This document shows, one piece after another, positions 22,221-30,109 of a stretch of 32,205 nt of DNA. The stretch is from Candidatus Merdiplasma excrementigallinarum (lineage in GTDB: Bacteria; Bacillota; Clostridia; Lachnospirales; Lachnospiraceae). Positions within the stretch are counted from its first letter, which is position 1. The number at the start of each line of letters is the position of its first letter. The position numbers and the translations under genes are program-made. The notes under the pieces are model-generated. The model worked only from the letters and a program-made list of their open reading frames with translations. It was not told the DNA's origin and did no database searches. Location: assembly GCA_018713435.1 (NCBI GenBank), contig DVOS01000046.1, positions 1 to 32,205 on the forward strand, read 5' to 3'.

Positions 22221-22610
22221 ATGAAAATTGTGGGGCTTAACCACATTACGATTAATGTGGCGGATTTGCAAAAATCCAGAGAATTTTATAGAATAGTATT
22301 GGGACTGCAAGAAAGCGGGTTTGTTGATATGGGAGATCATACGCTGACTTATTTTGATCTTCCTCAGAATGTGAGACTGGAACTGATTGATTATACTGGG
22401 AAAGCGGCAAAAAAGGATATGAGGGAGACCGATATCGGAATGTACCGTCATTTCTGCCTGGAGACAGACGATCTGGAGGAACTGAGAAAAATCTGTCTGG
22501 AAAAAGGAGTTTTCATTCGGAAGGAACCTTCCTACGTGGAGAAATTAGCCTGCAGCACGATGCTGGTAACAGATCCCAACGGCGTTGAAATTGAGATTAT
22601 TGAAAAATAG
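22221..22610 (+). CDS. VOC (glyoxalase/dioxygenase superfamily) protein
   Basis: A 129-residue single-chain vicinal-oxygen-chelate protein with two beta-alpha-beta-beta-beta modules. All four usual metal ligands are in place: His8 in LNHITIN, Glu in VRLELIDY, His in MYRHFCLE and Glu in GVEIEIIE. YRHFCLETDDLEELRKICLEKGV is the typical start of the second module. Candidates are lactoylglutathione-lyase-like, epimerase-like or thiol-resistance activities; the sequence does not decide. Position between the transporter and an FGGY kinase suggests a sugar-related isomerisation or detoxification of a reactive aldehyde from the pathway. Confidence 0.85.
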   Translation: MKIVGLNHITINVADLQKSREFYRIVLGLQESGFVDMGDHTLTYFDLPQNVRLELIDYTGKAAKKDMRETDIGMYRHFCLETDDLEELRKICLEKGVFIRKEPSYVEKLACSTMLVTDPNGVEIEIIEK

Positions 22611-22620
22611 GAGATGAGTT

Positions 22621-24114
22621 ATGAGCAGCTATCTAATGGGAATAGATCTGGGAACCTCCAGTACAAAAACGCTCATCATAGACACAGCCGGCAGGATGGC
22701 CGGCATTGGAAATGCCGATTACGGTATCCGGATCCCTCATATTTCCTGGGCGGAACAGGACCCGGAGGAATGGTGGGAGGCGGTTAAGTCTTCCATTGGA
22801 CAGGCCATGGAGAAGGCGGGAGTTTCCGGCTCTGAGATTATGGGCATCAGCTTTTCCGGGCAGATGCACGGCATGGTGGCGCTGGATGAAAACAAAGAGC
22901 CGGTTTGCCCGGCCATTATCCATCTGGACCAGAGAAGCAGCGAGGACCTTGCCGAAATCCGTTCCCTGGCAGGAAATCTGATGCAGGAAGAACTTTTAAA
23001 CCAGCCCAGCGCAGGCATGATAATCAGCACGATTTACTGGATGAAAAAGCATCAGCGGCAGGTATACGACCGCATCCGCTATGTCATGTCTGCCAAGGAT
23101 TATATCAGTTTTCGCCTCTGCGGGGAAATCGGCACGGAATATACGGACGCGGGAGCAACCCTGGCCTTTTCCGTAAAAAATTACCGCTGGTGCACGGAAC
23201 TGTTTGAACGGCTTGACATCCGCAAAGAGATCTGGGCGCCGGTTCACAGAAGCTTTGAGATTGCAGGAGAAGTGACGGCTCGGGCGGCGGAAGAGACAGG
23301 GCTTTGTCCCGGCACCCGCATTGCGTATGGAGCCGGAGACAGTATGGCGGCCCTTACGGGAAATGGAATTATTGAGAGCGGATGTATCACCTGCAACATC
23401 GGCACGGCCTCCCAGCTGGCGGCAGTGGCGGATCAGCCGATTTTTGATCCGCAGATGCGGATACAGACCTGGTGCCATACGGTTCCGGGGCGCTGGGTTG
23501 TGCAGAGCGGGACATTGAACGGAGGGAGCACACTGAGCTGGCTGAGAAGCAGGATCCTGAAGACAGACAAATCCTTCGCCCAGCTGGATATGGAAGCGGG
23601 AAAAACGCCGGCTGGAGCTGACGGACTGTATTTTCTTCCCTATCTTTCCGGGGAACGCACGCCATACAATGAGCCCAAGGCAAAAGGCGTTTATTTTGGC
23701 CTGAGCATGATGCATGAGCAGGGACATGTGGTCCGGGCCACCATGGAAGGGATCCTCTTTAACCTGAAGGAATGCCTTTGTATTCTGGACGCCATGTCCG
23801 TAAAGAGGGAGAAACTGATCGCTTCAGGGGGAGCGGCCAGAGGCGTAACCTGGAAACAGATTCAGGCGGATATGCTGGATATGCCGGTTTATTCTACCAA
23901 TATCCGGGAGGAAGCCTGCCATGGAGCTGCGATCCTGGCCGGTGTGGGAGTAGGGGTTTATAAAGACATAAAAGAGGCATGCCAGGCTACCATCACTATG
24001 AGCGATAAGGTGGTAGAGCCCATCCGGGAGAACGTAAAAATTTATAACGAGAAACAGTCGGTTTTCCATGACCTGTTTTACAGCGTCCGGGATCTGTATC
24101 CCCGGATTGTGTAA
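22621..24114 (+). CDS. FGGY family carbohydrate kinase, xylulokinase-like
   Basis: A 497-residue kinase. GIDLGTSSTKTLIID (8-22) is the N-terminal phosphate loop, SFSGQMHGMVALD is the sugar-site block typical of xylulokinases, GAGDSMAALTGNG holds the catalytic Asp, and ASGGAARGVTWKQIQADML is the second FGGY signature. Likely reaction: ATP-dependent phosphorylation of a ketopentose such as D-xylulose, feeding the transketolase encoded upstream. AGGAG precedes the ATG, 10 nt after the VOC gene. It is the last gene of the sugar locus; no clear terminator lies between it and the SRP RNA promoter at 24141. Confidence 0.88.
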   Translation: MSSYLMGIDLGTSSTKTLIIDTAGRMAGIGNADYGIRIPHISWAEQDPEEWWEAVKSSIGQAMEKAGVSGSEIMGISFSGQMHGMVALDENKEPVCPAIIHLDQRSSEDLAEIRSLAGNLMQEELLNQPSAGMIISTIYWMKKHQRQVYDRIRYVMSAKDYISFRLCGEIGTEYTDAGATLAFSVKNYRWCTELFERLDIRKEIWAPVHRSFEIAGEVTARAAEETGLCPGTRIAYGAGDSMAALTGNGIIESGCITCNIGTASQLAAVADQPIFDPQMRIQTWCHTVPGRWVVQSGTLNGGSTLSWLRSRILKTDKSFAQLDMEAGKTPAGADGLYFLPYLSGERTPYNEPKAKGVYFGLSMMHEQGHVVRATMEGILFNLKECLCILDAMSVKREKLIASGGAARGVTWKQIQADMLDMPVYSTNIREEACHGAAILAGVGVGVYKDIKEACQATITMSDKVVEPIRENVKIYNEKQSVFHDLFYSVRDLYPRIV

Positions 24115-24140
24115 ACGGGGCATCAGAACCTTCTCCGGTG

Positions 24141-24169
24141 TTGACAAATCCGGGAAAAATTAGTATAGT
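24141..24169 (+). promoter_or_regulatory. SRP RNA promoter
   Basis: Perfect TTGACA (24141-24146) and TATAGT (24164-24169) are 17 bp apart. The predicted start point near 24176 coincides with the 5' end of the SRP RNA terminal stem. Confidence 0.85.
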
Positions 24170-24175
24170 TAGAAT

Positions 24176-24439
24176 ACCGCGCAGCCGGGGAGATAGCGGT
24201 GCCCTGTACCTGCAATCCGCTACAGCAGGGGTCATGCCGAACCGAGGCCGTTCTGTTGTGGAGCTGCCCTTTATAAGTGATGTTGACGTCTGGGTCTTGC
24301 GCAACAGGAATCTGTGAACCGTGTCAGGTCGGGAACGGAGCAGCACTAAGCAGAACCTTCTGTGTGCCGCAAGGCAGCCTGGGCTGAGTTAACTGTAAAG
24401 GTAACGTTCATGGCAGGCGGTCGAAGGGAGGCGCGCGGT
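24176..24439 (+). ncRNA. ffs: Signal recognition particle RNA, large Gram-positive type
   Basis: About 265 nt. The ends pair (ACCGCGC at 24176-24182 with GCGCGGT at 24433-24439). The 5' part contains the Alu-type domain (GGTGCCCTGTACC, ATGCCGAACCGAGGCC), followed by the long helix, CCCTTTATAAGTG and GTTGACGTCTGGGTCTTGCGC. The Ffh-binding apical stem reads GTCAGGTC-GGGAAC-GGAGCAGC: the GGAA tetraloop is kept and its closing pair is G-C where many bacteria have C-G, a compensatory swap. The RNA scaffolds Ffh for membrane-protein targeting. A terminator follows at 24456, then tadA, a gene order familiar in Firmicutes. Exact ends are estimated. Confidence 0.93.
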
Positions 24440-24455
24440 AAAAAAGAAGACGATT

Positions 24456-24486
24456 GGCTGCCGGAGAAATCCGGCGGCCGTTTTTG
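24456..24486 (+). terminator. Terminator of the SRP RNA gene
   Basis: GGCTGCCGG (24456-24464) and CCGGCGGCC (24471-24479) form a GC-rich stem with one internal T/G opposition and an AGAAAT loop, followed by GTTTTTG. Confidence 0.85.
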
Positions 24487-24535
24487 TTTCACAGGAAATG
24501 GAACAGAATTTCAGCTTCTGCGGGGAGAGTGAAAA

Positions 24536-25024
24536 ATGAGAAAACTGACAGATGACGAGCGGTTTATGAAAGAGGCTCTGCGGCAGGCCATGAAAGCCCG
24601 GGCCCTGGAGGAGGTACCCATCGGCTGTGTGATTGTGCATGACGGGAACATAATTGCCAGAGGATACAACCGGAGAAACACGGATAAAAATACCACCTCC
24701 CACGCGGAGATCAACGCGATCCGGAAGGCAAGCAAAAAGCTGGGAGACTGGAGGCTGGAAGGGTGTACCATTTACATTACCCTGGAGCCCTGCCAGATGT
24801 GTGCCGGGGCCATTGTGCAGGCCCGGATTGACCGGGCGGTAATCGGCAGCATGAACCCCAAGGCGGGCTGCGCCGGCTCTGTGCTGAATATCCTGGAGAT
24901 GCCCCAGTTTAATCACCAGGTAGAGGTGACCAGAGGGGTTCTCCAGGATGAATGCAGTCAGATGCTCTCCGGCTTTTTCAGGCAGCTGCGGGAGAAAAAG
25001 CGGGAAGAGCATGAACGGGAATGA
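24536..25024 (+). CDS. tadA: tRNA-specific adenosine deaminase TadA
   Basis: A 162-residue zinc deaminase that converts A34 to inosine in tRNA-Arg(ACG). The catalytic HAE (TTSHAEINAI) and the zinc motif PCQMCAGAI are present, along with EVPIGCVIV near the N-terminus and NPKAGCAGS. GGGGAGAG precedes the ATG. The C-terminal helix is strongly charged. Related cytosine and guanine deaminases share the fold, but the length, the motif details and the position beside the SRP RNA gene support TadA. Confidence 0.95.
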   Translation: MRKLTDDERFMKEALRQAMKARALEEVPIGCVIVHDGNIIARGYNRRNTDKNTTSHAEINAIRKASKKLGDWRLEGCTIYITLEPCQMCAGAIVQARIDRAVIGSMNPKAGCAGSVLNILEMPQFNHQVEVTRGVLQDECSQMLSGFFRQLREKKREEHERE

Positions 25025-25054
25025 CAATCCGGGCAGCAGCTGCTTCTGCTGATA

Positions 25055-25807
25055 TTATACGCTTCTGGTAGCCCAGTCCGCCATATTTTTCCACAGCGTC
25101 AGATAGGCGGGAGAATCCAGAAAGCTTCTGGGCGCCCAGTGGGGAGCGCAGTCGGAAGTAAACACGGCGCTTCTGCCTTTTCCGAATTCGCCTACGGCAA
25201 TCAGGGGATCGCCCTGGATGGTGGCCAGCACCGTGCCCCGGGTTTCGTCCGCCAGAGTCTTGTTGTAGCCGATAAAATAGGACCAGTCTTCGGGCATACC
25301 CCTGAAGATAGGATGGTCGGGCACCAGAACCTTGGGAACAGAGCCTTCGGAGGTTTCTACACGGTCATCGTAGCTTAACAGGCGGACCGGCAGAATGTCC
25401 GCAATGGGGGTAACGCCGTAGCGGGCTTTGCCTTCGATGCCGGTGAAGGACATAAAGCCTCCGATCATGATGAAAGAGCCTCCCTCCTCCACATAGCTGC
25501 GGATGGCCTTGCACCGGTCCGGAGCGGGAAGGCTGTTTCTGAAGGACTGCTGGGTCATCATCAGGGTGTTGGCCCCCACATCGGATAAAATAACCAGATC
25601 ATACTGACGGAGTTTTTCCACTGTGTCCGGAAAATGAGCCAGGGCCTCATGGCTGGGCATATAAGTCACTTCATAGCCCGCTTCTTCCAGGGCGTGCTTT
25701 AACCAGCCCACATTTTCAAAGTAGCCGGTGGTGGTCATGGAATCGGCTCCCTTAACATGGACGGTATAGCCGATATACGATTCACCGCACACAAAAATTT
25801 TCTTCAT
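25055..25807 (-). CDS. Putative glutamine amidotransferase-like protein (GATase1-like)
   Basis: A 250-residue protein of the class I amidotransferase-like fold related to PF07090. It opens with IFVCGESYIGYTVHVKGADS, then HALEEAGYEVTYMPSHEA, LVILSDVGANTLMM, YVEEGGSFIMIGGFMSFTG (the nucleophile-elbow position), and closes with VGEFGKGRSAVFTSDCAPHW. No Cys sits at a clear nucleophile elbow, so classical amidotransferase activity is doubtful; ThuA-like sugar-linked roles are possible. AGGAGGG sets the start. It is divergent from the AraC-type regulator and probably controlled by it. No function is assigned. Confidence 0.75.
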   Translation of the reverse strand: MKKIFVCGESYIGYTVHVKGADSMTTTGYFENVGWLKHALEEAGYEVTYMPSHEALAHFPDTVEKLRQYDLVILSDVGANTLMMTQQSFRNSLPAPDRCKAIRSYVEEGGSFIMIGGFMSFTGIEGKARYGVTPIADILPVRLLSYDDRVETSEGSVPKVLVPDHPIFRGMPEDWSYFIGYNKTLADETRGTVLATIQGDPLIAVGEFGKGRSAVFTSDCAPHWAPRSFLDSPAYLTLWKNMADWATRSV

Positions 25808-25836
25808 AGATCATCCCTCCTGTAAAATTTAAGACA

Positions 25837-25865
25837 TTTGCCGTTGGCAAAATCTGTGTTATGAT
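25837..25865 (+). promoter_or_regulatory. Possible araC-type promoter and dyad in the divergent region
   Basis: TTTGCC-GTT-GGCAAA (25837-25851) is a perfect 6-3-6 dyad, a plausible repressor or activator site. It overlaps a possible plus-strand promoter, TTGCCG (25838-25843) with TATGAT (25860-25865) at 16-bp spacing, which would start transcription near 25872, at the edge of the long palindrome that follows. Confidence 0.4.
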
Positions 25866-25875
25866 GAAAATATAG

Positions 25876-25974
25876 TGTTACTATTCACAGCCGCTTCAAA
25901 CTTGATAACAGCTGTATCGCGCTTGCGCGTAAGCACCTGTTGTCAAGTTTGAAGCGGGACTGTGAATAGTAACA
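25876..25974. repeat. 99-bp near-perfect palindromic element
   Basis: The outer arms TGTTACTATTCACAG (25876-25890) and its exact complement (25960-25974) enclose inner arms GCTTCAAACTTGATAACAG (25893-25911) and CTGTTGTCAAGTTTGAAGC (25937-25955), which match except for one wobble pair. The arms are joined by a small bulge, and the centre has CGCGC-TT-GCGCG. It sits between two divergent genes, about 86 bp before the AraC-type start. There is no open frame or T-tract. It could be a dispersed intergenic repeat, a miniature mobile element or a structured leader. Confidence 0.85.
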
Positions 25975-26060
25975 ATACAGTACCACGGATCTGGGGTGGG
26001 AACCAGAGAAATACTGAGCCGATACATGGACAAAATCGAACTGTATACAGGAGGGAAAAG

Positions 26061-26870
26061 ATGGGAGCCGAAACAGAAATGCTGCAGGATTACCTGGAGC
26101 GGCTTTCAAAAGAAGAGCCGGAAGTGATTTTCTGCCACCGTATGAATGAAACAGACCGGCTCTGGAATTTTGACCAGCACAGCCATGACTGCCTGGAGGC
26201 GATCTGTTTTCTGCAGGGAGAACTGACGATCCGGCAGGGGACGCGGAAAATGGAGGCGGCGGCCAGCAGCGTGATTCTCCATCCGCCGGGGACTGTGCAC
26301 CAGGAGTTTCCCCTGCCCGGACGGCACCGGGAAGTGATTGCCCTCTGGATAAAAGGCAAAAAGGGTCCGGCGCCGGATAGGTCTTTTCAGATTCTGGACC
26401 GGGAAGGGGCTATCCGCTGGCTTTTTCAGCAGATTTATCAGGAGTACGGAAGGAAAACGCCGGATTCCGCACAGCTGATCGGCTGCTATCTGCCGGCTCT
26501 GTGCCTGCAGCTGGGAAGGGCCTGGAGGGAGAGCGGGCAGGGGGATATCCTGGAGCGAATCACCGGTTATCTGCAGGAAAATCTGAGCAGGCCGGTTACG
26601 CTGCAGGAACTGGCCCGGATCGCCTCCGTGAGCCCTTCTTATGTGGAGCGGATCTTCCGGAAAAAAGCAGGGGTAACTCCCATGGGATATCTGCGGACCC
26701 TGCGGATGCAGGAAGCCTGCCGCCTTCTGGCCCAGTCCGGCCTGTCCGTGGAAGAGATCGGACGCCGGGTGGGGATTTTTGATCCGTCCTATTTCTGGCG
26801 GAGCTTTCGCAGGGAGACCGGATATTCCCCCTCCGCCTACAGGCGCCGGATGAGCGCCAAAGAAAAGTGA
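26061..26870 (+). CDS. AraC family transcriptional regulator with cupin-like sensor domain
   Basis: A 269-residue regulator. The N-terminal half is a cupin-like effector domain (NFDQHSHDCLEAICFLQGELTI; HPPGTVHQEFPL). The C-terminal half has two helix-turn-helix motifs: VTLQELARIASVSPSYVERI and LSVEEIGRRVGIFDPSYFWRSF, ending RRETGYSPSAYRRR, the AraC signature. AGGAGG at 26048-26053 places the start at 26061; the longer frame would begin inside the palindromic element. Probable targets are the divergent amidotransferase-like gene and perhaps the convergent URO-D family gene. The effector is likely a sugar or small aromatic, which the sequence cannot settle. Confidence 0.9.
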   Translation: MGAETEMLQDYLERLSKEEPEVIFCHRMNETDRLWNFDQHSHDCLEAICFLQGELTIRQGTRKMEAAASSVILHPPGTVHQEFPLPGRHREVIALWIKGKKGPAPDRSFQILDREGAIRWLFQQIYQEYGRKTPDSAQLIGCYLPALCLQLGRAWRESGQGDILERITGYLQENLSRPVTLQELARIASVSPSYVERIFRKKAGVTPMGYLRTLRMQEACRLLAQSGLSVEEIGRRVGIFDPSYFWRSFRRETGYSPSAYRRRMSAKEK

Positions 26871-26877
26871 GAAACGG

Positions 26878-28146
26878 TTAATATTTTCCGTATTGTTCCA
26901 GCGTCTCAAACATGGCTTCCAGATTTTCCGGCTTGCAGTTTTCCAGACAGCCGTTCAGATCAAAGATGTAGCCGCCGCCGGGAGCGCATACGTCCAGCAG
27001 CCGTTTCGTCTGCTCTACAATCGTTTCTTTTCTGCCGAACTCCAGCTCGGTAATGGACAGGTTGCCGCAGATGCAGGCCACAGGACCCAGAATCCGTTTG
27101 GCCTCTTTCATATCCACCGTCTCAAAATGATACAGAACTTTCCCTTTGGGTACGTCCGCCAGCTGTTCCAGACGGCTGTTGTAGGGGCCCTCCGTGTAGA
27201 TGTAGGGGGTCACGCCCATGTCGATGAGGGCCAGCATGATTTTTTTCAGAGGCTTCCAGTAGAACCGTTCAAACTGGGCAGGGCTCATAAAGCCGTCCAT
27301 CGCCTTATGCAGGGGGAAGAAGACCCGTTTTACCGGCATATCCACATAGCGGAAATACTGCAGCGCCTGAATCTGCTGATCCGCGAACATCCAGCAGGCC
27401 TGCTCCACATATTCCTGAATCTCCTCGTCCAGCAGATCCTCAAAAATACCCATGGTGCCCCGGAAATAATCGCCCAGAATATCATAGGGGGCTTCTGAGA
27501 TGCCGCTCATCATGGAGGGGAACCCCATGGCGGCCAGCCGAGCCTGATACTGGCCGGTTACCTCTTTGGCTTTGGCATCCTCCGCCCCGATTTCCCCCAG
27601 AATTCGGAAGGTTTCCTGGGCCTGGGGGCTGTAAAAGGGCGCCAGCATACCGGTGCTCAGCACAACCGTAGGCGTAATCTGCAGGCCGGCTGTGCCGGGC
27701 AGATTTTTGTAGGCTCTGGGAATGTATTTGCGGAGCATAAATCCGGTAAAGTCCTGCAGCATTTCCGGGTACTCCTCCTGGGTCATCAGTTCCAGCTCGA
27801 TGACCTGATGGGAACTGTAGGGAGATACCATGGTGCCGGGCCGCCCGGGCCAGTCGATCATCTGGGAACCGGCCAGCTCGTTGGCCTTACCGCTGGTAAA
27901 ACCGGAGAAGGTATGAACGTCCAGAATGGGATGGGACCGGTAAAATTCCAGGGCCGCTTCCCCGGCCTTTTCATAGTTATAATAGAGATCCGCGTAACAG
28001 GATCCCTGGGACCGCTGGGCGTAGGAAGCGATAAAGGGAGCCACGGGAACCCGGTCCGGTTCCCCCAGTCTGATCGCAGTTTCCATGCGGTTCAGACGTT
28101 CGGCAAAGAGTTTCTGTTCCGGTGTGAGCGCTGTGTTTTCTGCCAT
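26878..28146 (-). CDS. Uroporphyrinogen decarboxylase (URO-D) family protein, probable methyltransferase type
   Basis: A 422-residue protein of the URO-D/MtaA/CmuA superfamily. RMETAIRLGEPDRVPVAPFI is the family's N-terminal motif. The C-terminal part has LYHFETVDM (H340), ACICGNLS (C358, C360) and LNGCLENCKPENLEAM (C400, C404), which resemble the zinc-binding residues of corrinoid-dependent methyltransferases rather than true heme-pathway decarboxylases. No heme genes or corrinoid protein are nearby. AAAGGAGGG precedes the start and a TATAAT lies upstream on the minus strand (28184-28189). It converges on the AraC-type gene with a 7-nt gap. Likely role: demethylation of a methylated substrate, by inference from the family. 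Confidence 0.82.
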   Translation of the reverse strand: MAENTALTPEQKLFAERLNRMETAIRLGEPDRVPVAPFIASYAQRSQGSCYADLYYNYEKAGEAALEFYRSHPILDVHTFSGFTSGKANELAGSQMIDWPGRPGTMVSPYSSHQVIELELMTQEEYPEMLQDFTGFMLRKYIPRAYKNLPGTAGLQITPTVVLSTGMLAPFYSPQAQETFRILGEIGAEDAKAKEVTGQYQARLAAMGFPSMMSGISEAPYDILGDYFRGTMGIFEDLLDEEIQEYVEQACWMFADQQIQALQYFRYVDMPVKRVFFPLHKAMDGFMSPAQFERFYWKPLKKIMLALIDMGVTPYIYTEGPYNSRLEQLADVPKGKVLYHFETVDMKEAKRILGPVACICGNLSITELEFGRKETIVEQTKRLLDVCAPGGGYIFDLNGCLENCKPENLEAMFETLEQYGKY

Positions 28147-28259
28147 AAATAATTCCCTCCTTTAAAAAAATTTTGGTAGTTTGATTATAAATGATTCCGG
28201 AAGAGTTTGGAAGATAAAGAGAGAATATTTATGGCTGTTTCCGATAGAAAACAGATTTT

Positions 28260-29933
28260 TCAGGCCAAGATCACGGCCTGGAAGGGCAAAAGGGAAATCT
28301 TACGGCCTGTTTTCTGAAAAACCTTGTAATTGTTCAGCAGCACAGTATCATACCCCTCCTCCGGCAGCGTGACAGTCAGCTCCCGGTTCTGACAGTTTGC
28401 CAGCACCAGGAGGCTCTGCTGATGGCTCCTCCGGTAAAAGGCGTAGAGATTATCTTCCTCCCGGAGGATGGGCTCAAAGCTGCCGTATACGATTGTATCG
28501 GCGTAAAGCGGATTCTTGCGCAGCGCGATCAGAGCTTTGTAAAACTGCAGGACAGAATCCGGATCCCGTTCTTCGGCGGCGGCGTTGATTTCCCGGAAAT
28601 TGGGGTTTACCTGAAGCCAGGGCGTATTCCTCGAAAAACCGGCATGGGCGGAACCGTCCCACTGCATGGGCGTGCGGGCGTGGTCCCGGCTGAACCGGCA
28701 GACTGACTGAAGGGCTTCCCGGGGGGAAAGGCCGGCATCCAGAGCGGTCCGGTACTCGTCCCGGGTAAAAATATCATCGATCTGCTCGATGCTGTCAAAG
28801 GGACAGTTGGTCATGCCCAGTTCCTGCCCCTGGTAGAGGAAGGGGAGGCCCCGGCGCATAAACATGGTGACTGCCAGCAGCTTTTTGCCGTAATCGTTCT
28901 GGCCTTCCGGGGGAAGATAGCGGCTGGCGCCCCGGGGTTCGTCGTGGTTTTCCACGATATTGCAGAAAAAGCCGTGGTCTCCCATCTGGGCCTGGCTTTC
29001 ATAGAGGGTATCCCGCACCAGGGTGACAGAAGAATCCGGAATGGCGTACCATCCTTTTTCGGTATGCCCCAGAATTTCCGTGGAAAAATCGAAGATGGAG
29101 GAGAAGTATCCTTCATCCCCCACAAAAAGGGGCATCTCTCCGTCCTTGATGTCAAATGCCTCCGCCACGGAAAAGGCGTGATGGGGGCGGAAGGTGGCGT
29201 CCCGCATCTCGGTGAGGAAGTCTCCTACGCCCTGGGCCTGACGGAGCATATTGGAAATGCTGCACAGACCGTCCGGCCGGTCGGCGGGAAAGTCCGCGAA
29301 CCGCAGATCTTTTTTTATATTGATGATGGCGTCGATACGGAAGCCGGCCAGCCCCTTGTCTAGCCACCAGTTCATCATCTCATAGATTTTCCGGCGTACC
29401 ACAGGGTTTTCCCAGTTCAGATCCGGCTGCTCTTTCGAAAAGGCATGAAAATAGTAGGTATTGTCAGTGCCGGGTACTTTTTCCCAGACACTGCCGCCAA
29501 AGTAGGAGCGCCAGTTGCAGGGAGGCTCGCCGTTTTCCTTTCCTTCCCGGAAATAAAAATAATCCCTGTATTCCCCCTCAGGATCCGCCAGGGCTTTCTG
29601 AAACCATTCATGCTGATCGGAACAGTGGTTTACCACCAGGTCCATCAGGACGTACATATCCCGCTTCTTTGTCTCCTCCAGCAGTTCCTCCATGTCCGCC
29701 ATGGTGCCGAAAACGGGATCAATGTCGTAATAATCCGCGATATCGTACCCCTGGTCCACGAAGGGAGACCGGTAGACGGGAGAGATCCAGATAATATCCA
29801 CCCCCAGATTTTTCAGGTAATCCAGTTTTTCTATAATCCCCCGCAGATCGCCGATGCCGTCCCCGTTGGCATCGTAAAAGCTTTTGGGGTAAATCTGATA
29901 GGCAACCTTGCCGTGCCACCATTCTTTTTTCAT
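28260..29933 (-). CDS. Alpha-glucosidase, GH13 (oligo-1,6-glucosidase/MalL group)
   Basis: A 557-residue cytoplasmic enzyme, no signal peptide. WWHGKVAYQIYPKSFYDANG and DGIGDL (calcium site) open the TIM barrel. The catalytic residues are D201 (GFRIDAI, nucleophile), E258 (SVAEAF, acid) and D331 (VENHDEPR). PMQWDGSAHAGF and ALIALRKNPLY are also typical of GH13 subfamily 31. Residue 202 is Ala; in this group Val after the nucleophile goes with alpha-1,6 preference and Ala, Gly or Thr with alpha-1,4, so maltose-type substrates are plausible. GGGAGGAG about 10 nt before the ATG at 29933 decides the start over one 16 codons upstream. A TATAAT lies upstream at 29996-30001 (minus). It hydrolyses short glucans inside the cell. 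Confidence 0.92.
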   Translation of the reverse strand: MKKEWWHGKVAYQIYPKSFYDANGDGIGDLRGIIEKLDYLKNLGVDIIWISPVYRSPFVDQGYDIADYYDIDPVFGTMADMEELLEETKKRDMYVLMDLVVNHCSDQHEWFQKALADPEGEYRDYFYFREGKENGEPPCNWRSYFGGSVWEKVPGTDNTYYFHAFSKEQPDLNWENPVVRRKIYEMMNWWLDKGLAGFRIDAIINIKKDLRFADFPADRPDGLCSISNMLRQAQGVGDFLTEMRDATFRPHHAFSVAEAFDIKDGEMPLFVGDEGYFSSIFDFSTEILGHTEKGWYAIPDSSVTLVRDTLYESQAQMGDHGFFCNIVENHDEPRGASRYLPPEGQNDYGKKLLAVTMFMRRGLPFLYQGQELGMTNCPFDSIEQIDDIFTRDEYRTALDAGLSPREALQSVCRFSRDHARTPMQWDGSAHAGFSRNTPWLQVNPNFREINAAAEERDPDSVLQFYKALIALRKNPLYADTIVYGSFEPILREEDNLYAFYRRSHQQSLLVLANCQNRELTVTLPEEGYDTVLLNNYKVFQKTGRKISLLPFQAVILA

Positions 29934-30045
29934 TTTGCCGTGCTCCTCCCTGGTATGGCGCCTGTGCAAAGACGCCGTCATTTTAGCCGGGACTTATTAT
30001 AGCATCATTTTGGAAAAAAGGAAGTGGGAGAGAGGGGAATTTTGG

Positions 30046-30074
30046 TTGATTCCTCCGTCAAACTCAGCTATAAT
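30046..30074 (+). promoter_or_regulatory. nudC promoter
   Basis: TTGATT (30046-30051) and a perfect TATAAT (30069-30074) are 17 bp apart, giving a leader of roughly 30 nt before the gene at 30110. Confidence 0.75.
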
Positions 30075-30109
30075 TTCTACGGAAATGAAATGGAAAAGAG
30101 GTCTGCTTT

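Noticed and set aside
24115..24140. Terminator after the FGGY kinase
   Set aside because: No convincing hairpin; the SRP RNA promoter starts at once.
25962..26060. N-terminal extension of the AraC-type protein
   Set aside because: It would begin inside the palindromic element; AGGAGG before 26061 supports the shorter protein.
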